Positions 10,154 to 18,931 of a DNA stretch of 64,000 nucleotides are shown piece after piece (within the stretch, counting starts at the first letter, position 1; every line of letters begins with the position of its first letter). Below the pieces are notes generated by a model that saw only the letters and a program-made list of their open reading frames with translations, was not told the DNA's origin and made no database searches. Location of the stretch: positions 853,529-917,528 of the forward strand of contig NC_013894.1 in the NCBI RefSeq assembly GCF_000025605.1, in the 5' to 3' direction. This DNA comes from Thermocrinis albus DSM 14484. Its GTDB lineage: Bacteria; Aquificota; Aquificia; Aquificales; Aquificaceae. A program made the position numbers and the translations under genes.

Positions 10154-10492
10154 ATGTACTACTTTCTGCTGGTTCTCTTCCTGATGGTAGCATTTCTCCT
10201 CATAGTGGTGGTCCTGCTCCAAAGAAGCAGAGGAGACGTAGGGACGGCTTTCGGCGGGATGGGACAAAGCGTGTTCGGCCCGGGTGGCGTAGACACTATC
10301 CTGACACGGATCACTTACTGGCTGGGTTTTCTGTTTATGGCTTTAGCTATATTGTTGGCTTTGACACACCCCGGCAGAAGGGAATCTTTAATAAAGGATG
10401 AAGGTGCTGGAACTTCTCAACCTGCATCCCAAGGTAAGCAAGAGGGAAAAACACCTTCTCCTAGCCCATATCCTTCAGGTAACACCAAGTGA
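10154..10492 (+). CDS. secG: preprotein translocase subunit SecG
   Basis: Small membrane subunit of the SecYEG channel. Two hydrophobic segments (about residues 3-22 and 53-73) flank the conserved cytosolic loop DVGTAFGGMGQSVFGPGG, which is diagnostic. The C-terminal tail of about 35 residues is Ser/Pro/Gln-rich and of low complexity; it exists because the frame runs 95 bases into prmC. The functional part ends near residue 77. Confidence 0.9.
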   Translation: MYYFLLVLFLMVAFLLIVVVLLQRSRGDVGTAFGGMGQSVFGPGGVDTILTRITYWLGFLFMALAILLALTHPGRRESLIKDEGAGTSQPASQGKQEGKTPSPSPYPSGNTK

Positions 10493-11210
10493 CCTCTACC
10501 TGATGGAAGACTACGAAGTTCCTTTTAACGAAGTGGAACGATACATAAGTATGCTTTCACGCTTAGAGGAAGGTTATCCCCTCCAGTATCTTTTAGGTGA
10601 GTGGGAGTTTTACGGAAGAACCTTTAAGGTGGAAGAGGGTGTGCTCATACCCCGTCCCGAAACGGAGCTGCTGGTGGAGAAGATCCTCACCACCGTAAAT
10701 AAGGATCGTCCTTTGAAGGGCTTTGAGATAGGAGTGGGGACAGGTTGTATATCGGTTACCCTTCTTTTGGAGATTCCCTCCCTCGTTATGTATGCTGACG
10801 ACGTAAACCCCAAGGCACTGCAGCTGGCCTACCAGAACGCTTGCATGCACCAGGTGCAGGACCGACTTTACCTTATGGAAGGCTCCCTCTTTGAACCTGT
10901 AAGGGGGATGCGGTTTCATTTGGTGGTATCCAACCCACCTTACATACCAGAAGGTATGTGGGACAGTCTTCCCACAACGGTAAAGTGGGAAGGTAAAACT
11001 TCTCTCATAGGCGGTCCGAAGGGTTATGAGTTCTACGAGAAAATAGCTTCTGAGATACACCACTTCCTTGAGGAGGATGGTATGTTTTTCTTGGAGATAG
11101 GACACGATCAGGGTAGTGTGGTGAGGGATATATTTGAGGAAAAGGGATTCCGTGTAGAGGTGTTTAAGGATCTGGCAGGTCAGGATAGGGTAGTGGTGGG
11201 ATGGATGTAG
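10398..11210 (+). CDS. prmC: peptide chain release factor N5-glutamine methyltransferase
   Basis: Methylates the GGQ glutamine of release factors RF1 and RF2 using SAM. Residues 84-90 read IPRPETE, the SAM-binding loop EIGVGTGC is at 110-117, and the catalytic NPPY is at 179-182. 270 aa is typical. The chosen ATG at 10398 keeps the usual N-terminal helical domain (KREKHLLLAHILQV), although it lies 95 bases inside secG in another frame. The end overlaps the next gene by 10 bases. Confidence 0.92.
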   Translation: MKVLELLNLHPKVSKREKHLLLAHILQVTPSDLYLMEDYEVPFNEVERYISMLSRLEEGYPLQYLLGEWEFYGRTFKVEEGVLIPRPETELLVEKILTTVNKDRPLKGFEIGVGTGCISVTLLLEIPSLVMYADDVNPKALQLAYQNACMHQVQDRLYLMEGSLFEPVRGMRFHLVVSNPPYIPEGMWDSLPTTVKWEGKTSLIGGPKGYEFYEKIASEIHHFLEEDGMFFLEIGHDQGSVVRDIFEEKGFRVEVFKDLAGQDRVVVGWM

Positions 11211-12460
11211 TGGGTTTGTTGATAGGTGTGTTGTTCTTTGTTCTGTTGGAGGCCTTCTTTTCCGGATCTGAGATCGCTCTTCTGCGTACCGACAAAAGTA
11301 AGGCTATGGCCCTTTATCGAAAAACAGGATACTCCTTCCTGAAGGATTTTCACGACTACCCTGAGGACTATATAACCCTCACTATGTTGGGATACACGGT
11401 CAGCATAGTATCCGCATCTACCTTCTACACCCTCGCCGTTTTCCGTCTTTCCCACCACTTTTCTTTCCTTCAAGGTTACGAAGCCCTCTTCTCTCTGACG
11501 CTGGTTTTATTCACCTTGTACTTTGGGGAGCTGGCACCCAAAAACCTCTTTCACAAGAACGCCGATAGGCTTATTGTTCCCAGTCTCTGGGTTCTCAGTA
11601 AACTGAAAGGGATTGTCAAACCCCTCCTTTTGGCGGTGAGGTACATAAGCAGACTAAGCAGAAAACTGTTGGGAGGGAGAGAGGAAAAACTTTCAAGGAT
11701 GGATATCCTCGGTCTTCTGGAAGATGTTTCTTCCAGAGAGGAGAGTTTGAAGGTGGCCCTTAAGGTGATCCTTATGAAGGATACGCCCGTGTCGGAGCTT
11801 ATAACACCGCTACAGGAAGTGGTGATGGTGGAAGAGACAGCCACCGTTGACCAGGTGATAAGAAAGATGAGGGAGAGCGGTTACAGAAAACTACCCGTCT
11901 ACAGAACACGGGTGGATAACATAGTGGGATACCTCGACCTGTTTGATCTGGTAACCGCAAAACCCTATAAAAGTGTCATGGAGTTCATAAGACCCGTCCA
12001 TATCTTCTCCGAGTACACCACCGTGAAGGAAGTGTTTGATACCTTCAGAGACAGCAGAGAGTACATGGGTATTGTGGTAGATGAACTAGGAATAACGTTA
12101 GGCATAGTTACTTACGACGATCTTATAGCCTTTCTGATGGGTGGTCTCAGGAGTGAAGGACACGAGGAAGAACCCTTCGTAGAGGTGGAAAAGAACAGAT
12201 GGGTTGTGGACGGTCGCCTTGAGAAAGAGGAGCTGGAGAAACTTCTTGGTGTGAAGCTTCCCCAGGGGCCTTTCAGAACTGTGGCTGGATTCCTCCTCTA
12301 CCAACTCAGGAGAATACCTCAGAAAGGTGAAAGTATAACATGCTGTGGATACAACTTCCGAGTGCTAAAGGTGGAGGATAAACGCATCAGTCGTCTGATG
12401 GTGGAGAAGGTTTCTTTAGAAGAGAAGCTAGAACAGAAACAAGAACAGCACTCAGTATAA
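11201..12460 (+). CDS. CorC/HlyC-family membrane protein (DUF21, CBS pair, CorC_HlyC)
   Basis: 419 aa. A DUF21 transmembrane domain (residues 1-170, with FSGSEIALLRTDKSKA near 20-35) is followed by two CBS domains (about 195-310) and a C-terminal CorC_HlyC/transporter-associated domain (VDGRLEKEELEKLLGVKLP). Proteins of this type are linked to magnesium or other divalent ion efflux; the substrate here is not shown. Translation is coupled to prmC. The last 74 bases overlap terC on the opposite strand. Confidence 0.88.
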   Translation: MDVVGLLIGVLFFVLLEAFFSGSEIALLRTDKSKAMALYRKTGYSFLKDFHDYPEDYITLTMLGYTVSIVSASTFYTLAVFRLSHHFSFLQGYEALFSLTLVLFTLYFGELAPKNLFHKNADRLIVPSLWVLSKLKGIVKPLLLAVRYISRLSRKLLGGREEKLSRMDILGLLEDVSSREESLKVALKVILMKDTPVSELITPLQEVVMVEETATVDQVIRKMRESGYRKLPVYRTRVDNIVGYLDLFDLVTAKPYKSVMEFIRPVHIFSEYTTVKEVFDTFRDSREYMGIVVDELGITLGIVTYDDLIAFLMGGLRSEGHEEEPFVEVEKNRWVVDGRLEKEELEKLLGVKLPQGPFRTVAGFLLYQLRRIPQKGESITCCGYNFRVLKVEDKRISRLMVEKVSLEEKLEQKQEQHSV

Positions 12461-13307
12461 GAAGTAAGGACACCACAACAGGTATTTTGTAAAACTCCGA
12501 TATGAGCATCTTAACGCCTATGAAACCGAGGATGAAGGAAAGACCGTAATGGAGGTAATGGAAAAGGGGTAAAATGGCGTTGGCGGCAAAGAAGAGAGAC
12601 CGAAGACCGAGGATGGCGAAGATGTTGGATGTGTACACTACGAAGGGATCTGTGGATATAGCCAGTATGGCAGGAACGGAGTCTATGGCGAACATTATAT
12701 CGGAGGACTCCACCAAAAGAAGAGCCAAGAACAGAGGAGTGGCCTTATACTTTCCACCATCCTTAATGAAAAACCTACCATCGGCGTAATGGGGTACTAT
12801 GGGAATAAGTCTCTTGGCTATTCGGTAAGGAAGTGTCTCTTCGGGGTGAAACTCCCTGTCTTCTGTCGTGAGAAGTTTAACAGCAGACACAATAAGGATT
12901 ACGCCAAATATGTAGATGATCCAATGGAACATCTTGACGAGCTCTATACCTGCAAATATAAAGATGGCTCTAAAGACAATGGCACCAAACACGCCCCAAA
13001 AGAGGACTTTGTGCCTGTACTCCTCGGGCACTTTAAAATAGGAAAAAATGAGAATGAACACGAATATGTTGTCCAAACTGAGAGCTTTCTCTAAGGTGTA
13101 ACCCGTTATGTACTCCACAAAAGCCTGATGACCCCTTGTGTAGTATACATAAAGGGAAAAACCGAGTCCCACCATAAGCCAAAAGGCAGAAAGAAGAAGG
13201 GATTCCTTCACACTTATTTTGTGAGGATGCCTATGAAAGACAAAGAGATCCAAAAAGAGGGCCACGAGGACAAGGACACCAAAAACTACCCAACTTAGAT
13301 CCATCAT
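12387..13307 (-). CDS. TerC family integral membrane protein
   Basis: 306 aa with about 8-9 hydrophobic segments. The TerC motifs LEKALSLDNIFVFILIF (near residue 71) and VESSDIMFAIDSVPAILA (near 200), with membrane-embedded acidic residues, are clear. TerC proteins take part in metal ion export, manganese in studied cases; the metal here is not known. It is last in the gap-comM-LOG-pgi/pmi-terC block, with a 4-base overlap to pgi/pmi, and converges on a CorC-type gene. Confidence 0.88.
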   Translation of the reverse strand: MMDLSWVVFGVLVLVALFLDLFVFHRHPHKISVKESLLLSAFWLMVGLGFSLYVYYTRGHQAFVEYITGYTLEKALSLDNIFVFILIFSYFKVPEEYRHKVLFWGVFGAIVFRAIFIFAGIELVKMFHWIIYIFGVILIVSAVKLLTTEDREFHPEETLPYRIAKRLIPIVPHYADGRFFIKDGGKYKATPLFLALLLVESSDIMFAIDSVPAILAISTDPFVVYTSNIFAILGLRSLFFAANAILPLFHYLHYGLSFILGFIGVKMLISEFYKIPVVVSLLLILSAVLVSVLASLLKKPSPPSDD

Positions 13308-14254
13308 GATAACATCCCCTTTATCCTGTCTATACTTTTCACAGGCAATGGATCAAATCCATACAGAACAGCCAGATGATAGCTGAGCCAGTCACCCAAG
13401 TATATAAGATAGGCCAGCCTCTCCTCAAAGCTCTCACCCTCTCCTTCCAACTCTATGGGAACTAACCCCATCTCCTGAAGGATATCCCGCGTTATTTGAA
13501 CCCTCCTTAGTATCCTCGGGTGATCTTCCCTATCGTAAAGGAGCAGAAAGTGACACATCTGACGGGTTAAGTAATTGTCCAGACCCACTATCTCGTTGTG
13601 GTGAAGTTCCGGAAGAAGCGCGGTATGGCAGAGAGTTTTGGCATTTTCGTTTATCTGTGCTTTGTAGCGCACCGCGCACACTCCTGTCAGAGGTGTGGCG
13701 TACACAACAGGCAGATAGTTTTTGAGTCTTTGGGCTAGCTCTTTGGCCTTCTCTTTGATGACGCTGCTGTAGCTGGCCAAATGTTCTCCCATCTTCTGGG
13801 AGATATCTCCCATACCCATCAGGCTTAAAACTGCAGAGAGCATGTATCCCAAAGCGTAGCGAGGTGCAAAACCTTGTGGAAGGTCTACATGAGGAAGGTT
13901 ATACTGGAGAGCCACGTTCTTCAGTTTACCCCCCGAACTTACACTCACTACAGTAGATCCGCGCCGGACAGCTTCCTCAACTGCCGACAGAGTCTCCTCC
14001 GTATTACCGCTGTAGCTTACAGCTACCACAAGCCAACCTTCCTTCACGCAAGGAGGCAAACGGTAATCCTTCACCACCAGAGTAGGGATGTCAACCCCCC
14101 TCCTCTCTAGAAACATAGCTGTTATCTCACCCACTATACCCGAACCACCCATACCGGTGAAGACTATCCCTCTGTACGGAGAAAGCTCCACAACTTCCAC
14201 AGGCATTTTTTTAAACTGCTGGGGCATATTCTCAAGCCACTCCAAAGCCTGCAT
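13304..14254 (-). CDS. bifunctional phosphoglucose/phosphomannose isomerase
   Basis: Interconverts glucose-6-P or mannose-6-P with fructose-6-P. The SIS domain pattern GMGGSGIVGEI near residues 34-44 and VAVSYSGNTEETLSAVEEA near 76-94 marks the archaeal/Aquifex-type PGI/PMI family. Residues resembling the catalytic ELHHNEIVG block are near 212-220. At 316 aa it matches the short family, not the 550-aa Pgi. It has its own -10 box 10 bases upstream, inside the end of the preceding gene. Confidence 0.88.
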   Translation of the reverse strand: MQALEWLENMPQQFKKMPVEVVELSPYRGIVFTGMGGSGIVGEITAMFLERRGVDIPTLVVKDYRLPPCVKEGWLVVAVSYSGNTEETLSAVEEAVRRGSTVVSVSSGGKLKNVALQYNLPHVDLPQGFAPRYALGYMLSAVLSLMGMGDISQKMGEHLASYSSVIKEKAKELAQRLKNYLPVVYATPLTGVCAVRYKAQINENAKTLCHTALLPELHHNEIVGLDNYLTRQMCHFLLLYDREDHPRILRRVQITRDILQEMGLVPIELEGEGESFEERLAYLIYLGDWLSYHLAVLYGFDPLPVKSIDRIKGMLS

Positions 14255-14270
14255 GATTTAAGGAATTATA
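14255..14270 (-). promoter_or_regulatory. -10 of the pgi/pmi gene, predicted leaderless
   Basis: On the minus strand TGG-TATAAT (hexamer 14265-14270) is an extended -10. Ten bases separate it from the ATG at 14254. It overlaps the stop of the upstream LOG-family gene, so it is an internal operon promoter. Confidence 0.55.
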
Positions 14271-14724
14271 CCATCAAATTACTGTAAAACCTGTCCACCT
14301 CCGTGATTATCTGTCTTGGTGTCCTTACGTGAAAAACCCCCTCCACCTTATGGGTTTTGTAACCTATAACATGTTTGTGGAGGATGAGAGCGTAAGCTAT
14401 CTCAGAGAGGGTCCCCCAGTGTCCTCCTATAGCTATCACCAGATCACCGCTGGCCACCACCAGAGGGTTTCTGTTCCAACTCATACCTGTGTTTATCTTT
14501 ATATCTACATAAGGGTTGGCCTCTTCTCCTGTGTAGGAGGGCATTATGCCTACGGTAATACCACCCATCTCCTTGGCTCCCTTACAGACAGCCTCCATCA
14601 CACCACCCCTCCCTCCGCACACCACCACTATACCCCTCTTGGCCAGCTTTTTGCCTACGTAATAAGCCACCCTATACTCCTCTTGGGAGGCTTTGGAAGA
14701 ACCTATCACCGCCACCTGTCTCAT
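14266..14724 (-). CDS. LOG-family Rossmann protein (TIGR00725 type)
   Basis: 152 aa. The glycine-rich VCGGRGGVMEAVCKGAKEMGG (near residues 35-55, motif CGGRGGVMEAV) and the second block GDLVIAIGGHWGTLSEIAYAL identify the lysine-decarboxylase-like/LOG fold, which binds nucleotide monophosphates. The usual PGGxGTxxE is IGGHWGTLSE here, as in the TIGR00725 group; the substrate of that group is unsettled. Its ATG overlaps the comM stop by 4 bases. Confidence 0.8.
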   Translation of the reverse strand: MRQVAVIGSSKASQEEYRVAYYVGKKLAKRGIVVVCGGRGGVMEAVCKGAKEMGGITVGIMPSYTGEEANPYVDIKINTGMSWNRNPLVVASGDLVIAIGGHWGTLSEIAYALILHKHVIGYKTHKVEGVFHVRTPRQIITEVDRFYSNLMV

Positions 14725-16235
14725 AGTAAGAACTCCTCCATCCTGTACTGCAGAGCTTCCGCTATATGAGGCGTATCTATAAGCTCTTCACCCGCTAGAT
14801 CCGCTATGGTACGTGCCACCTTCAACACCCTCATGTAGCCTCTTGCAGATAGTCGGAACCTGTCCATGGCCTCCTTTAGAAAGGCTCCGGCATCCTTCGT
14901 AAGAACACAGAACTTTCTCACCTGATCTACCGTCATCCTAGCGTTGTATTTGGTAGGAGTTCCTCTAAATCTCTCCTGTTGTATAGCGTAAGCTTTCATG
15001 ACTCTTTCTCTAACCTGCTGAGAGCTTTCCCCCTTTTTCATAGAGACAAGATCTTCCTTCTCTACAGGCTGAACCCACACTTTTAGGTCTATTCTGTCCA
15101 GTATAGGACCCGAAAGTCTGGACTGATAAGCCTTTATCTGGGCAGGGCTGCATACGCATTTCTTGTAAGGATTTCCGTAGTTACCACACGGACAGGGGTT
15201 TGTGGCACCTACCAGAAGAAACTCTGCGGGGAAGGTAACTCTCCCACCCGCTCTTGAAACGGTAACGTAGCCATCCTCTAAGGGCTGTCTTAGGGACTCT
15301 AAAGTTTTCCTGCTGAACTCCACCATCTCATCAAGGAAAAGCACACCCCTGTGGGCCAAAGAAACTTCACCCGGCATAGGCACACTACCACCACCTATGA
15401 GAGCTACTTCAGAAGCTGTGTAATGGGGAGCACGAAAAGGTCTGTGTAGTACCACAGGGTCCTTCAACATACCAGCCACACTGTATATACGGGTTACCTC
15501 CAGAACCTCCTCCCAGCTGAGGGGTGGCATCACAGTGACCAACCTCCGCGCCAGCATGCTCTTACCTGCACCAGGAGGACCTATTAGTAGAAGGTGATGA
15601 AAGCCTGCAGCACTTATTTCAAGAGCTCTCTTAGCCTGATACTGACCGTACACCTCCGATAGATCCACGTCGTATCCCGAAAAACTATCCATGAGAGAGG
15701 GAAGGTGTAACCTTTGAGGACTCAAGGTGATCTCCTTTCTTAGGAATCGCACCACCTCCTCTAAGCTACTTACACCGTAAACATCCACGTCGCCTACTAT
15801 GGCACCCTCTAAGGCGTTTTCGGAAGGCACAAGAAACTTTCTGAAACCTAAGCGTGATAAAGATATGACGATAGGCAGTATCCCGCTCACGGGTCTCACT
15901 TTTCCGTCCAAAGACAGTTCTCCCAGTACTATTGTGTCCTCCTGCAGATCCACAGTACCCATCAGTTTCAATATCCCGAGAGCTATGGGAAGGTCGTACA
16001 GGGTTCCCTGTTTCCTTACATGAGAAGGTGATAGGTTTACCGTTATTCTCTTGGCAGGGAGTTGCACCCCAAGATTCCTTAAGGCGGACCTTACCCTGTC
16101 TTTGGCCTCGTTGATAGCTTTGTCAGGAAGACCCACTATGTTAAACTGGGGTATCCCCGGAGACAGATCTACCTCTACATCTACCTCAAAACCCTCTATC
16201 CCCCAAACTCCCCCGCTCTTTACTCTACAGAACAT
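14721..16235 (-). CDS. comM: YifB/ComM-type AAA+ ATPase (Mg-chelatase-like)
   Basis: 504 aa. An N-terminal Lon-protease-like fold domain (VGLPDKAINEAKDRVRSAL) precedes a Mg-chelatase AAA+ module with Walker A LLIGPPGAGKSMLARRL near residues 216-232, Walker B GVLFLDEMVEF and a cysteine cluster (CPCGNYGNPYKKCVC). Studied ComM is a hexameric branch-migration helicase used in natural transformation. It lies directly after gap (3-base gap). Confidence 0.93.
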   Translation of the reverse strand: MFCRVKSGGVWGIEGFEVDVEVDLSPGIPQFNIVGLPDKAINEAKDRVRSALRNLGVQLPAKRITVNLSPSHVRKQGTLYDLPIALGILKLMGTVDLQEDTIVLGELSLDGKVRPVSGILPIVISLSRLGFRKFLVPSENALEGAIVGDVDVYGVSSLEEVVRFLRKEITLSPQRLHLPSLMDSFSGYDVDLSEVYGQYQAKRALEISAAGFHHLLLIGPPGAGKSMLARRLVTVMPPLSWEEVLEVTRIYSVAGMLKDPVVLHRPFRAPHYTASEVALIGGGSVPMPGEVSLAHRGVLFLDEMVEFSRKTLESLRQPLEDGYVTVSRAGGRVTFPAEFLLVGATNPCPCGNYGNPYKKCVCSPAQIKAYQSRLSGPILDRIDLKVWVQPVEKEDLVSMKKGESSQQVRERVMKAYAIQQERFRGTPTKYNARMTVDQVRKFCVLTKDAGAFLKEAMDRFRLSARGYMRVLKVARTIADLAGEELIDTPHIAEALQYRMEEFLL

Positions 16236-16238
16236 ACA

Positions 16239-17261
<1,023 letters not shown>

Positions 17262-17717
17262 TCATCCTCCAAACCTGAGTTTTATCGCTAGAAATAACAC
17301 AACTAAAGTAAGGACCATGTTGAGAAATCCCAACATACGTGCCATATTTCTGTAAAATCTCCCCTCAAAGGCTCGCCTTCCAAAATAAAGATCATGGAGG
17401 AGAGATACGGCTACTATTCCTCCAAAGAAGATAAGCTTTACCTGTAACGTACGTGTGTAAGGACTATCCTTTTGGAACCATACATCCCATCCGTTGAGTA
17501 GGTAAGCGTTTGCCATCCCTGTTACGAAAAGAAGAGGAAGAGAAATGAACGTTCCCAAAAGACTGAGCCTTTTACCTACATACAGAAAGGCCTGTTCCTT
17601 GTTAGGAAGTCTCCGCAGATAAGGAGCGTAAACAAAGACGAGGGACAGCATACCTCCCACCCACACGCAGGCCAACAGGACGTGGAGCCACAACACCACC
17701 TCTTTTAAAGTAAACAT
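17262..17717 (-). CDS. CopD-like four-helix membrane protein
   Basis: 151 aa with four hydrophobic helices; the first has the pattern LWLHVLLACVWVGGML and the last LHDLYFGRRAF precedes helix four. The histidine and WVGG pattern fits the CopD/DUF2269-type group. In this family histidines may bind copper or haem. The nearby SCO1 gene (copper delivery to oxidase) makes a respiratory role plausible, but this is inference. Confidence 0.7.
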   Translation of the reverse strand: MFTLKEVVLWLHVLLACVWVGGMLSLVFVYAPYLRRLPNKEQAFLYVGKRLSLLGTFISLPLLFVTGMANAYLLNGWDVWFQKDSPYTRTLQVKLIFFGGIVAVSLLHDLYFGRRAFEGRFYRNMARMLGFLNMVLTLVVLFLAIKLRFGG

Positions 17718-17731
17718 TCACTTATATTATA
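17718..17731 (-). promoter_or_regulatory. -10 of the CopD-like gene, predicted leaderless
   Basis: On the minus strand a perfect TATAAT (17726-17731) leaves 8 bases to the ATG at 17717. It lies in the 34-base gap behind rsmG. Confidence 0.6.
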
Positions 17732-17751
17732 CATCACAACATTTAACTCCG

Positions 17752-18330
17752 TCACAGAGTATAGAGCAGTATATAGTTACCCTTTATGTCAGGAAGGTTT
17801 ATATAACAGTACTCAAAACCTTCTACAGGTTCTCTGCCCTTCATCACCATTATGTAAGCCTCGGAGAGGTTTATAAGTAAAGGGAGTGTCTCTTCCAACG
17901 GACCCAAGGCTCTGCTTACCACCACGTAGAATTTCTCCTTTACTTTCTCTGCCCTGGTGCACAGCACCCTGTAATCAATATCCAGCACCACCTTAAGATA
18001 CTCCAAGAAGGAACATTTCTTAGAAACAGACTCTATGAGGGTAAGGTTTATAGCGTCTTGGTAAAAGATCTTCAGAGGGACACCTGGGAAGCCCGCACCG
18101 CTCCCTACATCACATACCTTCTTTCCCTTTACATCAATCCCCTTCTCCTCTATACACAGTGTCAGGGTTAAAGAATCCAGGAAATGTCTCTTTATTATCT
18201 GCTCGTCCTCTTCCAGAGAGGTGAGGTTGTGAACTTTGTTCCACCTTTTAAGTTCTCTCAGATAAAGATCAAAGCGTTGGATCTGCTCTTCTGTCAGGTT
18301 AAAACCGTTTCTTTGGAAGATATCTTTTAT
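17752..18330 (-). CDS. rsmG: 16S rRNA (guanine-N7)-methyltransferase, non-canonical start
   Basis: Methylates G527 of 16S rRNA. The diagnostic VCDVGSGAGFPGVPL SAM loop, the NKVHNLTSL block before it and VSRALGPLEETLPL after it are all present in one open frame. Homology begins near IKDIFQRNGF, but the whole frame back to the upstream in-frame stop near 18525 contains no ATG, GTG or TTG before the ATG at 18006, which lies after the SAM loop. I place the start at ATA 18330, which overlaps the sco1 stop (ATAA) and gives a normal 192 aa. A sequence error or another rare start codon is possible. Confidence 0.75.
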   Translation of the reverse strand: MKDIFQRNGFNLTEEQIQRFDLYLRELKRWNKVHNLTSLEEDEQIIKRHFLDSLTLTLCIEEKGIDVKGKKVCDVGSGAGFPGVPLKIFYQDAINLTLIESVSKKCSFLEYLKVVLDIDYRVLCTRAEKVKEKFYVVVSRALGPLEETLPLLINLSEAYIMVMKGREPVEGFEYCYINLPDIKGNYILLYTL

Positions 18331-18911
18331 GAGCTCAGCAGGTATCTTATATCCTCCGCTATCTTCTGTGGATCCTGTCTGTTGGTGGTGTAAAGGAGCT
18401 TTATCTTCATATCGGGGGTTATAAGGTATATAGTGGCGGTGTGATCTACCAGGTAACCTGCCGCCGTTTCCTCCTTCACCTTCCTGTAGTATACGTTGTA
18501 CTCCTTGGCCACTTTAGCTATCTCATCTGGTGTTCCTGTGAGACCTACAAAGGTGGGATAAAAGAAGGGTACGTAGTTTTTGAGGACCGCCGGTGTGTCT
18601 CTCTCGGGATCCACACTCACAAAGAGTACTTTAACTTTCTCCCTTTCCTTCTCACTTAGATTCTTCATCACCTTTGCCATGGTACTGAGAGCCGTGGGGC
18701 ATACATCTGGACAGTGGGTGTATCCAAAAAACAGCAGCACCACACCACCATCCTTCAGAAACTGGGAGAGTCGCACGCGATTCCCATCTTGACTGGTCAG
18801 CTCAAAATCATAAGCGGGTTTGTCATAGAGGTAACCGTAGAACTTGTGTTCTTTCTTGCAAGAAGAGACAAGGAGGGCTAAAACTATCCACACCGCCAAT
18901 AGAGATCGCAT
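18327..18911 (-). CDS. SCO1/SenC copper chaperone, lipoprotein
   Basis: 194 aa. An N-terminal signal with lipobox LLVSSC (Cys near residue 18) anchors it to the outer face of the membrane. The copper site HCPDVC and the distal histidine in DHTATIYL are intact in a thioredoxin fold. SCO proteins deliver copper to the CuA site of cytochrome c oxidase. rsmG follows with overlapping stop/start, then the CopD-like gene. Confidence 0.92.
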   Translation of the reverse strand: MRSLLAVWIVLALLVSSCKKEHKFYGYLYDKPAYDFELTSQDGNRVRLSQFLKDGGVVLLFFGYTHCPDVCPTALSTMAKVMKNLSEKEREKVKVLFVSVDPERDTPAVLKNYVPFFYPTFVGLTGTPDEIAKVAKEYNVYYRKVKEETAAGYLVDHTATIYLITPDMKIKLLYTTNRQDPQKIAEDIRYLLSS

Positions 18912-18924
18912 AAGGTATATTTTA
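18912..18924 (-). promoter_or_regulatory. -10 of the SCO1 gene, predicted leaderless
   Basis: On the minus strand TAAAAT (18919-18924) ends 7 bases before the ATG at 18911. It overlaps the divergent lepA -10 at 18916-18921, so the two genes share a 20-base control region. Confidence 0.45.
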
Positions 18925-18931
18925 TTACCTT
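18916..18931 (+). promoter_or_regulatory. lepA promoter -10, predicted leaderless
   Basis: TATATT at 18916-18921 leaves 10 bases to the lepA ATG at 18932. No Shine-Dalgarno is seen in the 20 bases between the divergent starts. Confidence 0.45.
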
